Positions 32,372 through 39,106 of a DNA stretch of 54,621 nucleotides are shown here, in pieces. The position numbers were made by a program, and so were the translations under genes. Under the pieces are notes generated by a model. The model did not search any database, was not told where the DNA came from, and saw only the letters and a program-made list of their open reading frames with translations. This DNA comes from CAYTZH01 sp964442285. Its GTDB lineage: Bacteria; Myxococcota_A; UBA9160; JAFDET01. The stretch lies in the NCBI GenBank assembly GCA_964442285.1, contig CAYTZH010000037.1:1-54621 (forward strand), given 5' to 3'. Position 1 is the first letter of the stretch. Each line of letters starts with the position of its first letter.

Positions 32372-32495
32372 GGGGCGACGAGTCTACCGGCTCGCCGAAC
32401 AGCGGTGGTCGCGAGACGTCGCGGCGGGGCGCCGAGAACGGAACGCCCGGGCCGGCTCCTCGCACTGCGCGAGGGGAGGGGTAGCCAGCCCGGGC

Positions 32496-32519
32496 GTGAA
32501 CGAACCGTTGTGCGTTCAC
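32496..32519. promoter_or_regulatory. Inverted repeat at the predicted GH20 transcription start
   Basis: GTGAACG (32496-32502) and CGTTCAC (32513-32519) form a perfect 7-bp inverted repeat with a 10-base spacer. It starts about where transcription from the sigma-54 promoter should begin, so it could be a repressor operator or the first hairpin of the leader RNA. Confidence 0.4.
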
Positions 32520-32530
32520 CTCGCTTCTAG

Positions 32531-32546
32531 AGCAATCGGCGTGCCA
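32531..32546 (-). promoter_or_regulatory. Sigma-54 (RpoN) promoter for the GH20 gene
   Basis: The reverse strand reads C-TGGCACG-CCGA-TTGCT. This equals the sigma-54 consensus YTGGCACG-N4-TTGCW at every fixed position, with the -24 GG and -12 GC at correct spacing. Transcription would start near 32519 and run towards the GH20 ATG at 32371, leaving a leader of about 150 bases. Such promoters need an AAA+ enhancer-binding protein; none is encoded in the window. Confidence 0.75.
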
Positions 32547-32578
32547 GGGATCCGGCGGACCGGCGCGCGCGCCCGGTA

Positions 32579-32604
32579 ACCCCTTGATTTCCTGTAATCG
32601 GGGT
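32579..32604. promoter_or_regulatory. Imperfect dyad upstream of the sigma-54 promoter
   Basis: ACCCC-TT-GATT and AATC-GGGGT are complementary arms around TCCTGT, with a two-base bulge. The centre is about 72 bases upstream of the predicted start. It is a candidate activator-binding site by position only. Confidence 0.3.
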
Positions 32605-32670
32605 CACAAGTGGGGCCCCGGCCGCTGCCCGCGGGCTGCGTGCCCGCTGCAGCCCGGAGTCGGGCGCGGT

Positions 32671-32685
32671 GACGCAAAATGCGTC
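32671..32685. promoter_or_regulatory. Perfect dyad GACGCA-AAA-TGCGTC
   Basis: A 6-bp perfect inverted repeat with three-base centre, about 159 bases upstream of the predicted sigma-54 start and 20 bases beyond the stop of the methyltransferase gene. The position suits an enhancer-binding-protein site, though it could also be part of transcript-end structure for the upstream gene. Confidence 0.35.
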
Positions 32686-32704
32686 CCGAATCCCCTTTGG
32701 CGTC

Positions 32705-33622
32705 TCACGGATCGGCGCGGGAGGCGTCCCGCGCTGCGCGGGAGGCGTCCCGCGCTGCGCGCGCGGCCGCCAGATGGCTCGGGCGGGTACCGCAGCAGCC
32801 GCCGACGAAGCGCGCGCCCCGGGCGAGCCAGGTCCGTACCTGGACGGCGAAGGCCGCCGGGCTGAGGTCCTCGCTCCGCCCGCCGTCCCGGGTCGGGGCG
32901 CCCAGGTTCGCCTGCACGCCGAAGGGCCGACCGGCCTCGCGCAGCGCGGGGAGACAGGCCGCCACCGCCGACGGCGGCAGACAGTTCACCCCGACCGCCT
33001 GCACCCCGAGGGCGACGACCCCGGCGAGGGCGTCGGCCAGGGGCTCGCCCGAGAGCAGGCGCCCGGCGGGGTCGCAGACGACGCTCGCTACCACCGGTCG
33101 CCCCGTGGCCAGGGCGGCGCGCGTCGCGGCGACGGTCTCGCGCGCGCAGTTGTGGGTCTCGACCAGGATGGCGTCGACGCCGGCCGCGGCCAGATGGCCC
33201 GCGTGCTCGGCGTGCTCGCGGCGCAGGCTCGCGTCGTCTGGCACGAGGTCCGGCCGGTAGCAGTCCTCGAGCGGCGGCTGCGACCCGAGCACCCACACCG
33301 CGGGGCCGACCGCCCGCCGCGCCAGGGCGACCGCCGCTCGGGTGAGCGCGGCGGCGCGCCCGCCCAGACCCGCTCGGGAGAGGGTGCGGCGCTGGGTGCG
33401 GAAGGTGTTGGCGGTGACCGCCTCGGCGCCGGCCTCCGCGTAGGCGCGGTGGATCGCTGCCACGATGTCGGGGTGCTCGAGGAGGGCGTGTGCCGACCAG
33501 AGCGGGAGCTCCGACGGCACACCGCGCGCCTCGAGCTCGGTTCCGGTGGCGCCGTCGAGCAGGAGCGCCGGCCCCGCCGCGAGGCGGGCGACGAGGAGGT
33601 CGGGATCCGGGAGCGGGGTCAC
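32705..33622 (-). CDS. Homocysteine S-methyltransferase family protein
   Basis: A 305-residue zinc-dependent methyltransferase, (beta/alpha)8 barrel, of the MHT/BHMT/MetH-N type. The substrate loop LLDGATGTELEARG begins near residue 21; GVNCLPPS supplies the zinc Cys C214 and GGCCGT supplies C276 and C277. Such enzymes move a methyl group from S-methylmethionine, betaine or a corrinoid to homocysteine; the donor here is unknown. The start is GTG at 33622. The last residues are encoded by two copies of a 21-base unit (RAARDAS twice), an odd appended tail. It is divergent from the GH36-HAD gene across 23 bases. Confidence 0.88.
   Translation of the reverse strand: MTPLPDPDLLVARLAAGPALLLDGATGTELEARGVPSELPLWSAHALLEHPDIVAAIHRAYAEAGAEAVTANTFRTQRRTLSRAGLGGRAAALTRAAVALARRAVGPAVWVLGSQPPLEDCYRPDLVPDDASLRREHAEHAGHLAAAGVDAILVETHNCARETVAATRAALATGRPVVASVVCDPAGRLLSGEPLADALAGVVALGVQAVGVNCLPPSAVAACLPALREAGRPFGVQANLGAPTRDGGRSEDLSPAAFAVQVRTWLARGARFVGGCCGTRPSHLAAARAARDASRAARDASRADP
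32717..32758. repeat. Two perfect 21-bp tandem units at the methyltransferase 3-prime end
   Basis: The unit GCGGGAGGCGTCCCGCGCTGC occurs at 32717-32737 and again at 32738-32758 without mismatch. Each unit contains GCGGGA and TCCCGC around a four-base loop, so the transcript can form two identical hairpins. The duplication adds seven in-frame residues to the protein end. Confidence 0.85.
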
Positions 33623-33645
33623 ACGCCCGTTATACTCCCGCCCGG

Positions 33646-36252
33646 ATGCCGCGTCCCGTCGCCCTCGTTCGCCACGACCGTGCCGGTGTCCTCGAGCCCG
33701 TTCGCGTCGGGGTGCGCTGGCGCGAGGACGGAGCCGGGGGGGCACCCGTCTTCGGCGAGGCGCGGCTGGCGCCGGGAGAGGTGGCCGTCGGTCCCTTCCA
33801 CGTGCGCCTCGGCACCGACGCCGAGGGCGACGCGGTGCTCCTCGAGCCGAGCCTGGCGCTCGGCGGCGACCGCGCGCTCCACGTGGACTCGGTGGTGGTC
33901 GGGCTGCGCTGGCGCTGCGAGAGCAGCGACGTCCTGCGCTTCCTCCGCCACGGCTGGCAGTCCTGGTCGTTCACCGGCGCGCGCGAGCTCGACGAGGCGG
34001 GCGAGCCCGCCTTCCCGTCGGGCCCCTGGCTGCGGGGGATGATGCACGCCCTCGGCGCGCCTCCGCCCGACCGGGCCGGCTGGCACGAGTCCGACCTGCT
34101 CACGGCCCTGGTCGCCGGGACGGGTCGGGACGCGGGCGCCTGCGCCCTCGGCGTGCTCGAGGACGGACGTGAGTTCGGCGTCGTCTACGCCCGGCGGGAG
34201 CCCGACGGCGTGCGCCTCGAGGCCGAGCTGCTGCTCGAGCGGAGCTTTGCGCCGGGCGAGACCCGCGCCCTCTCGCCGGTGCGGGCCGCCCTCGGCGCGG
34301 ACCCCCACGCGCTGCTCGAGGCCCACGCCGACGAGCACGGGCGTCGCGCGCAGGCGCGCACCGCCGCGCCGTTCCGCAGCGGCTGGTGCACCTGGTACCA
34401 CTTCTTCCACGAGGTCGGCGAGGACGACGTCCTGCGCAACCTGGAAGCTCTCGTCGCGGCTCGGGACGAGCTGCCCATGGAGGTCGTCCAGATCGACGAC
34501 GGCTACCAGCGGGCCATCGGCGACTGGCTCGAGCCCGCGCCGCGCTTCCCGCGCGGAATCGCGCCGCTGGCGGAGGCCATCCGCGCGGCGGGCTTCGAAG
34601 CGGGCATCTGGACCGCCCCGTTCTGCGTCGTGCCCGAGAGCCGCCTGTTCGAGGCGCATCCGGAGTGGCTGCTGCGGGACGAGGAGGGCCTGTTCCGCGG
34701 ACTGCTGCATCCGGTCTGGTCCCCCGGCGCCAGCGTCCACGTGCTCGACCCCACGCTCGACGCGGTGCGCGATCACCTGGTGGAGCTCTTCCGGACGCTC
34801 GTGGACATGGGCTTCACCTACCAGAAGCTCGACTTCCTCTTCGCGGCGGGCATGCAGGCGCAGGCCCACGATGCCCGGCTCACCCGAGCCGAGCGGCTGC
34901 GTCGCGGGCTCGACGCCATCCGCGCGGGCGCGGGGCCCGATGCCTTCCTGCTGGGCTGCGGCTGCCCCCAGGGCGCCGCCGTCGGGGTCGTCGACGCCAT
35001 GCGCATCGGGCCCGACGTGGCGCCGTCCTGGGCCGTGGCGGATTCCGTCCCGATCCCCGGGCTCGAGGAGACCCGTCCCTCCACCCGCAACGCCCTGCGC
35101 AGCATCCTGAACCGGGCCTGGATGCACCGGCGCCTGTGGCTGAACGACCCGGACTGCCTGATGACCCGCAGCGAGGACACGGCGCTGGCGCCCGACGAGG
35201 CGCGCACCCTGGCGGCCGCGGTGGCCGTCACCGGCGGTCTGGCGATCGTCTCCGACGACGTCCCCCGGCTCGGCGCCGCCAGCCGCTCCCTGGTGCGCGA
35301 CACGCTGGCCCTGGCCCGGCGCGTCGACGCCGGCGGGCCGACGGGGACGGCCCGCGCCGTGGACTTCCTGGCCGGCGAGATGCCGACCGCGGTGACCGCG
35401 CGGACCCCGGGCGGCGCGGTGCTGGCCGCATTCGACACCGACGACGCACCCCGGGTGGTGGAGGCGGACCTCGCGGCGCTCGGGCTCCCCGACGGCGCGG
35501 CCGTGCCGGCGCTGGGCACGTCGAAGCCGGCCGCGCTCGCGGAGCGCCGGGTGCGCTTCGAGCTCGCGCCCCACAGCAGCGGCGTGCTGGAGGTCCGCGC
35601 GGGACGCCTGGCGGTCTTCTGCGACATGGACGGGACGCTCATCGATCGCGACGTGGGCGCCACCCTGGCCCAGCGCTACGCCGGAGAGCGTCGTCCGGCC
35701 ACCTGGGCCCGCTTCGAGCGGGGCGAGATCTCGGCCTGGGAGTACAACCTCGAGGTGCTCGACGGGCTGACGGTTCCCGAGGCCGCGCTCGAGGCCTTCC
35801 TCCGGGACATCCGGCTCGACCCGGGCGCCGAGGCGCTGGTGCGCTGGTGCGAGGCCCGCGACGTGCCCTTCCGGGTGCTCTCCGACGGCTTCGACCGCAA
35901 CATCGAGCGCCTGATCCAGCTCACCGGTCTCTCCTATGCCTACGAGGCCAACCGACTGCAGGTCCGCGACGGCACCTGGCGGATCGAGGCCGCCTTTCCC
36001 AACCCCGCCTGCACCTGCGGCACCGGGACCTGCAAGGCCGGACGCATCGACGCGCTGCGGGCCGAGCGGCCCGACGCCGTGGTGGTGCACGTGGGCAACG
36101 GCCGCGTCTCGGACCTGTGCGGCGCCCTCGCCGCCGACGTGGCCTTCGCCAAGGACAGCCTGGCCGCGGAGATGCGCCGCCTGGGCGCCCGCCACGAGGC
36201 ATTCACCACGCTGAACGACGTCGTCCGGGTTCTCGACCAGCTCTTCCGCTAG
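33646..36252 (+). CDS. Fusion: GH36 alpha-galactosidase + HAD-family phosphatase
   Basis: An 868-residue protein in one uninterrupted frame. Residues 1 to about 650 match GH36 alpha-galactosidases of the Thermotoga type: an N-terminal beta domain (FLRHGWQSWSFTGA), GWCTWYHFF near 246, YQKLDFLFA with nucleophile D396, and MRIGPDVAP with acid/base D457, then WLNDPDC. Residues 655-868 are a HAD-IB phosphatase resembling MtnX or phosphoserine phosphatase: VFCDMDGTL (D660, D662), LSDGFD, TCKAGRI (motif III Lys) and GNGRVSD. The linker is only about five residues (VRAGR). The ATG is 10 bases after a TATACT box, so the leader must be very short. A GTG at 35584 could restart translation for the phosphatase alone. 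There is no signal peptide; it is probably cytoplasmic. Confidence 0.87.
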   Translation: MPRPVALVRHDRAGVLEPVRVGVRWREDGAGGAPVFGEARLAPGEVAVGPFHVRLGTDAEGDAVLLEPSLALGGDRALHVDSVVVGLRWRCESSDVLRFLRHGWQSWSFTGARELDEAGEPAFPSGPWLRGMMHALGAPPPDRAGWHESDLLTALVAGTGRDAGACALGVLEDGREFGVVYARREPDGVRLEAELLLERSFAPGETRALSPVRAALGADPHALLEAHADEHGRRAQARTAAPFRSGWCTWYHFFHEVGEDDVLRNLEALVAARDELPMEVVQIDDGYQRAIGDWLEPAPRFPRGIAPLAEAIRAAGFEAGIWTAPFCVVPESRLFEAHPEWLLRDEEGLFRGLLHPVWSPGASVHVLDPTLDAVRDHLVELFRTLVDMGFTYQKLDFLFAAGMQAQAHDARLTRAERLRRGLDAIRAGAGPDAFLLGCGCPQGAAVGVVDAMRIGPDVAPSWAVADSVPIPGLEETRPSTRNALRSILNRAWMHRRLWLNDPDCLMTRSEDTALAPDEARTLAAAVAVTGGLAIVSDDVPRLGAASRSLVRDTLALARRVDAGGPTGTARAVDFLAGEMPTAVTARTPGGAVLAAFDTDDAPRVVEADLAALGLPDGAAVPALGTSKPAALAERRVRFELAPHSSGVLEVRAGRLAVFCDMDGTLIDRDVGATLAQRYAGERRPATWARFERGEISAWEYNLEVLDGLTVPEAALEAFLRDIRLDPGAEALVRWCEARDVPFRVLSDGFDRNIERLIQLTGLSYAYEANRLQVRDGTWRIEAAFPNPACTCGTGTCKAGRIDALRAERPDAVVVHVGNGRVSDLCGALAADVAFAKDSLAAEMRRLGARHEAFTTLNDVVRVLDQLFR

Positions 36253-36612
36253 CTACTCGATCGGGTCGTACGGCGGGCGGGAGGTGTCCCGGTGCAGGGC
36301 GGGCGGCAGCGGCCCGGTCTCCAGGGGCATCACCACCCAGAGCACGATGTACAGGATCAGGGCCGTGCCGAATCCGAACAGGAAGGAGAGCACGAAGGCC
36401 AGCCGGATCACCGTCACGGAGATCTGGAAGCGCTCGGCCAGCCCGGCGCAGACGCCGGCGATGATCGAGCCGTCGAGCTTGCGCTCCCAGGGCTCGCTCG
36501 CGGGAGACAGCAGCGAGGGCGGGCGCTCGAGCAGGGAGCCGCAGTAGCGACACTTGATGGCCTCGACGCGGATCTCCTCGGCGCAGTAGGGACACGTCTT
36601 GGTGAGGGTCAT
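36253..36612 (-). CDS. Zinc-ribbon PspC-domain membrane protein
   Basis: A 119-residue protein with an N-terminal zinc ribbon (TCPYCAEEIRVEAIKCRYCG, residues 6-24), a linker, and a PspC domain: KLDGSIIAGVCAGLAERFQI then VTVIRLAFVLSFLFGFGTALILYIVLWVVMP, one long membrane segment. PspC-type proteins sense or transmit envelope stress. Its ATG overlaps the anti-sigma stop by four bases (ATGA), making it third in an operon with an ECF sigma factor, so it is probably an effector or sensor of that stress circuit. The stop directly abuts the end of the GH36-HAD gene. Confidence 0.88.
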   Translation of the reverse strand: MTLTKTCPYCAEEIRVEAIKCRYCGSLLERPPSLLSPASEPWERKLDGSIIAGVCAGLAERFQISVTVIRLAFVLSFLFGFGTALILYIVLWVVMPLETGPLPPALHRDTSRPPYDPIE

Positions 36613-37106
36613 GGTACGACCTCCAGGAGGCGTTGGCGGGCCCGTCCGTGGGCCACGAAGGGCAGGGCGCCGAACAGGAGCGAGAGCCAGCCCGCCGCGG
36701 CCACCACGTAGGCGCTGCCGACGACGGTCAGAAGCTCCGCGGGGACCAGGCCGGCCAGCAGGGCCGCACCCGCCGAGAGGACGGCGGCGTTCCAGGCCAG
36801 CACCACCGGGAGCGCGGCCACCGGTCCCCACAGCAGCCGCACGAGCTCCCGGGCGAATCCGTGGGGCAGCCCCGCGCGGCCCAGCTCCGCGGTCGCGCGC
36901 CGCAGGGTGCGGGCCGAGAGCGCGGCCGTGGGCTCGGGCGTCGGCGCCGCCTCGAGCATCGCGGCGATCTGCAGCAGATCGTCGCGATGGGCGCCGCACG
37001 CCGCGCACGCCCCGGCATGGGCGCGGTCCTCGGCGCCCGGCTCGCGGCGGGCGAAGAAGGCGTCGTCGAGGCGCTCCTGGACGTCGCGGCAGCTCATTCC
37101 GCTCAT
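36609..37106 (-). CDS. Putative zinc-finger anti-sigma factor
   Basis: A 165-residue protein with an N-terminal ZAS-type motif (RAHAGACAACGAH, i.e. His-x3-Cys-x2-Cys) and two or three hydrophobic segments in the C-terminal half (PVAALPVVLAWNAAVLSAG and VVGSAYVVAAAGWLSLLFG). In this family the cytoplasmic zinc domain grips the sigma factor and the membrane part anchors or senses. The ATG overlaps the sigma stop by four bases and the stop overlaps the PspC ATG, so stoichiometry is set by coupling. Identity rests on the motif, topology and position after an ECF sigma gene. Confidence 0.85.
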   Translation of the reverse strand: MSGMSCRDVQERLDDAFFARREPGAEDRAHAGACAACGAHRDDLLQIAAMLEAAPTPEPTAALSARTLRRATAELGRAGLPHGFARELVRLLWGPVAALPVVLAWNAAVLSAGAALLAGLVPAELLTVVGSAYVVAAAGWLSLLFGALPFVAHGRARQRLLEVVP

Positions 37107-37630
37107 CCCGACCTGGCCTCCTGGCCGCGTAGGGCGCGCACCGCGTGGTGCAGGCGGCTCTTCACCGTCCCGCGCGGAATCCCGACCACCTCCGCGATCT
37201 CGGGCTCGGTGAGCTGGTGGTAGTAGCGCAGCAGCAGAACCTCGCGCAGGCGATCCGGGAGCGCGGCCAGACGCCGGTGCATGTCCAGCGCCAGGTCCAG
37301 AGGCGGCGCCTCGAGGCTGCGCTCCTGTCGCGCGGGCTCAGCCACGCTCTCGCGCCATCCCGCCTCCACGGCGCGCCGGCGGCCGCGGTCGCGACACAGG
37401 TTGTTCGCGATCTGGTAGAGCCAGGTGGAGAAGCGCCGCGAGGGGTCGAAGCGATCCCGGGCCCGCACCACGCGCAGCCAGGTCTCCTGAAACAGGTCCT
37501 CGGCGTCCGGCCCGGAGCGTCGCGTCAGGAACGCGAACAGCCGGGCGCGGTAGCGGGCCAGCAGCTCCGCGAGCGCCGCGTCGTCGCCGCGCTGCACTCG
37601 CTCCATGAGCTGCTCGTCGGTCTGCGACAC
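37103..37630 (-). CDS. ECF-type RNA polymerase sigma factor
   Basis: A 175-residue sigma-70-family protein with only regions 2 and 4. Region 2 includes LFAFLTRRSGPDAEDLFQETWLRV and FSTWLYQIANNLCRDRGRR; region 4 includes LAALPDRLREVLLLRYYHQLTEPEIAEVVGIPRGTVKSRLHHA. This is an RpoE-like ECF factor, expected to be held by the downstream anti-sigma and freed by envelope stress. The start is GTG at 37630. A matching ECF promoter upstream suggests it activates its own operon. Confidence 0.95.
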   Translation of the reverse strand: MSQTDEQLMERVQRGDDAALAELLARYRARLFAFLTRRSGPDAEDLFQETWLRVVRARDRFDPSRRFSTWLYQIANNLCRDRGRRRAVEAGWRESVAEPARQERSLEAPPLDLALDMHRRLAALPDRLREVLLLRYYHQLTEPEIAEVVGIPRGTVKSRLHHAVRALRGQEARSG

Positions 37631-37679
37631 CAGGACGCACGGTACTGGACGGGGCTCTGCTCCTGAACACGGACCCTAC

Positions 37680-37706
37680 TACGGGCAGCGGCGCGCGGAG
37701 GTTCAC
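37680..37706 (-). promoter_or_regulatory. ECF-type promoter of the sigma/anti-sigma operon
   Basis: The reverse strand carries GTGAACC (37706-37700) and CGTAGTAG beginning at 37683, with 16 bases between GTGAACC and CGTA. GAAC in -35 and CGTA in -10 are typical of RpoE-like ECF promoters. Transcription would begin about 40 bases before the sigma GTG. This implies autoregulation; it is an inference from consensus. Confidence 0.5.
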
Positions 37707-37762
37707 TCGGGCCCCGGTCGCCTGGCTCGGGACCCCGGGCGCTTCGCTAGGCTCCCGGCCGC

Positions 37763-39058
37763 ATGCCCCCCCGAATCGCCATCGTGGGCGCCGGCCTGGC
37801 CGGCCTCCAGACCGCCTGGCGGCTCCGACGCGCCGGCGCCGACGTGGTCGTCCTGGAGTCCGGCCGACGTCCGGGCGGCCGCTTTGCCGGGGAGGTGCGC
37901 GAGGGCTGCGTCCTCGAGCCGGGCGGCCAGCGCGTCTCCACCCACGACGCCGCGCTGCTCCGGCTGCTCCGCGAGCTCGGGCACCCCGAGGCCCTGCTGC
38001 CCCTGCGCTCCGCCGGCGCGGGTCTCCTCCGGGGCGGCTGGATCCACGAGCTCCAGGCGCCGCCCGGGCCGTCGCTCTGGCGCCGGGCGCGGCTGCGGCG
38101 GCTGTTGGCCCGCTTCCGCGCGCAGCTCGATCCGGCGGCCCCCGAGCGGGCCGCCCCCCAGGACGACCGCAGCCTGGCCGACTTCGCCCGCCTCTATCTC
38201 GGCTCCCGGGCCCTCGAGCGCTGGCTGGGGCCGCTGGCGCGGGACTGGGGGATCGAGGCCGAGGACGCCAGCCGCGTGCTGTTCCTGCTCCACGCCTCCC
38301 GCCGCGGCGGGCGCGGCGCCGTCCCGGCGCTGCTCCGGGAGGGCGCCATGTGGCTGCCCGAGACGCTGGCCCGCGGCTTCGACGTCCGCTTCGGCGCCGA
38401 GGTGACCGAGGTCCGGGACGGCCTCGTGTCCTTCCGCGAGGGGGCGGCCGAGGGGACCGTCGGGGCCGACGCGGTGGTGATGGCGACGCCCGCGCCGGTG
38501 ACGGCCGCGGTATGCGCCCCGCTGCTGGCGCCGGCGGAGCGGGACGTGCTCGGGTCGATCGACTACGCGCCGGCCGTGGTGCTGCTGGCGGCCCTGGACG
38601 ATCCCGTGGTGCCGCGGCTCCTCCACGTCCGGGCCGCGGCGAGCGAGCCCGGTCCCCTGGCTCAGCTCTGGCTCGAGCCCGGGCGGCGGGAGGGCCGCGT
38701 CGCCGACGGCTGGGCCACGATCCGGCTGGTGGCCCGCTCCGACTGGAGCGCCGCCCACCTCGACGCCCCCGACGACGGCGTCGAGAAGGAGCTCCTCGCC
38801 TCGCTGGCGCGCCTGAAGCTCGTTCCCGAGGGTCGCCTGCGACGGGTCGAGATCCATCGCTGGCAGCGGGCCTTCCCGCGCTTCTGCGTGGGCCGCTACC
38901 GGAGCCTGGCCCGCCTGGCCCGGGTGGAGGTCGACCGCCGCGCCGCTGGACGCCGCCTGTACCTCGCGGGCGACTACCGCATCGCCCCGACGGCCGAAGG
39001 CGCGCTCTGCTCCGGCCTCCGGGCCGCCGAGGCCGTTGCCGCGGACCTCGGCCTCTAA
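37763..39058 (+). CDS. FAD-dependent oxidoreductase (amine oxidase / protoporphyrinogen oxidase fold)
   Basis: A 431-residue flavoprotein. The N-terminal Rossmann motif IAIVGAGLAGLQTAWRLRRAGADVVVLESGRRPGGR (FAD-binding GxGxxG then E) is of the NAD(P)-binding_8/amine-oxidase type; the C-terminus YLAGDYRIAPTAEGALCSGLRAAEA is the second FAD contact of this group. It resembles protoporphyrinogen oxidase, phytoene desaturase and related proteins, but the substrate region is not diagnostic. No heme or carotenoid genes are near. It is divergent from the ECF operon and well separated from the next gene. The ATG at 37763 directly precedes the Rossmann strand. Confidence 0.85.
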   Translation: MPPRIAIVGAGLAGLQTAWRLRRAGADVVVLESGRRPGGRFAGEVREGCVLEPGGQRVSTHDAALLRLLRELGHPEALLPLRSAGAGLLRGGWIHELQAPPGPSLWRRARLRRLLARFRAQLDPAAPERAAPQDDRSLADFARLYLGSRALERWLGPLARDWGIEAEDASRVLFLLHASRRGGRGAVPALLREGAMWLPETLARGFDVRFGAEVTEVRDGLVSFREGAAEGTVGADAVVMATPAPVTAAVCAPLLAPAERDVLGSIDYAPAVVLLAALDDPVVPRLLHVRAAASEPGPLAQLWLEPGRREGRVADGWATIRLVARSDWSAAHLDAPDDGVEKELLASLARLKLVPEGRLRRVEIHRWQRAFPRFCVGRYRSLARLARVEVDRRAAGRRLYLAGDYRIAPTAEGALCSGLRAAEAVAADLGL

Positions 39059-39106
39059 ACGCGAACGAGTTCGCTTTCCCGCTCGGATGGGTCTACGGGC
39101 GAAGCC

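Larger units (their letters stand above)
32372..32704. other. Regulatory intergenic region upstream of the GH20 gene
   Basis: This 333-base gap between the GH20 gene and homocysteine methyltransferase (both reverse strand) holds a consensus sigma-54 promoter and three dyads, each listed separately. From 32580 to 32610 it is unusually AT-rich for this genome. No coding frame is credible within it. Confidence 0.6.

Noticed and set aside
32521..32620. Sequence around CCTTGATTTCCTGTAATC considered as a tRNA or att site
   Set aside because: No cloverleaf can be drawn and no integrase gene is near; the sigma-54 promoter and dyads account for the region.
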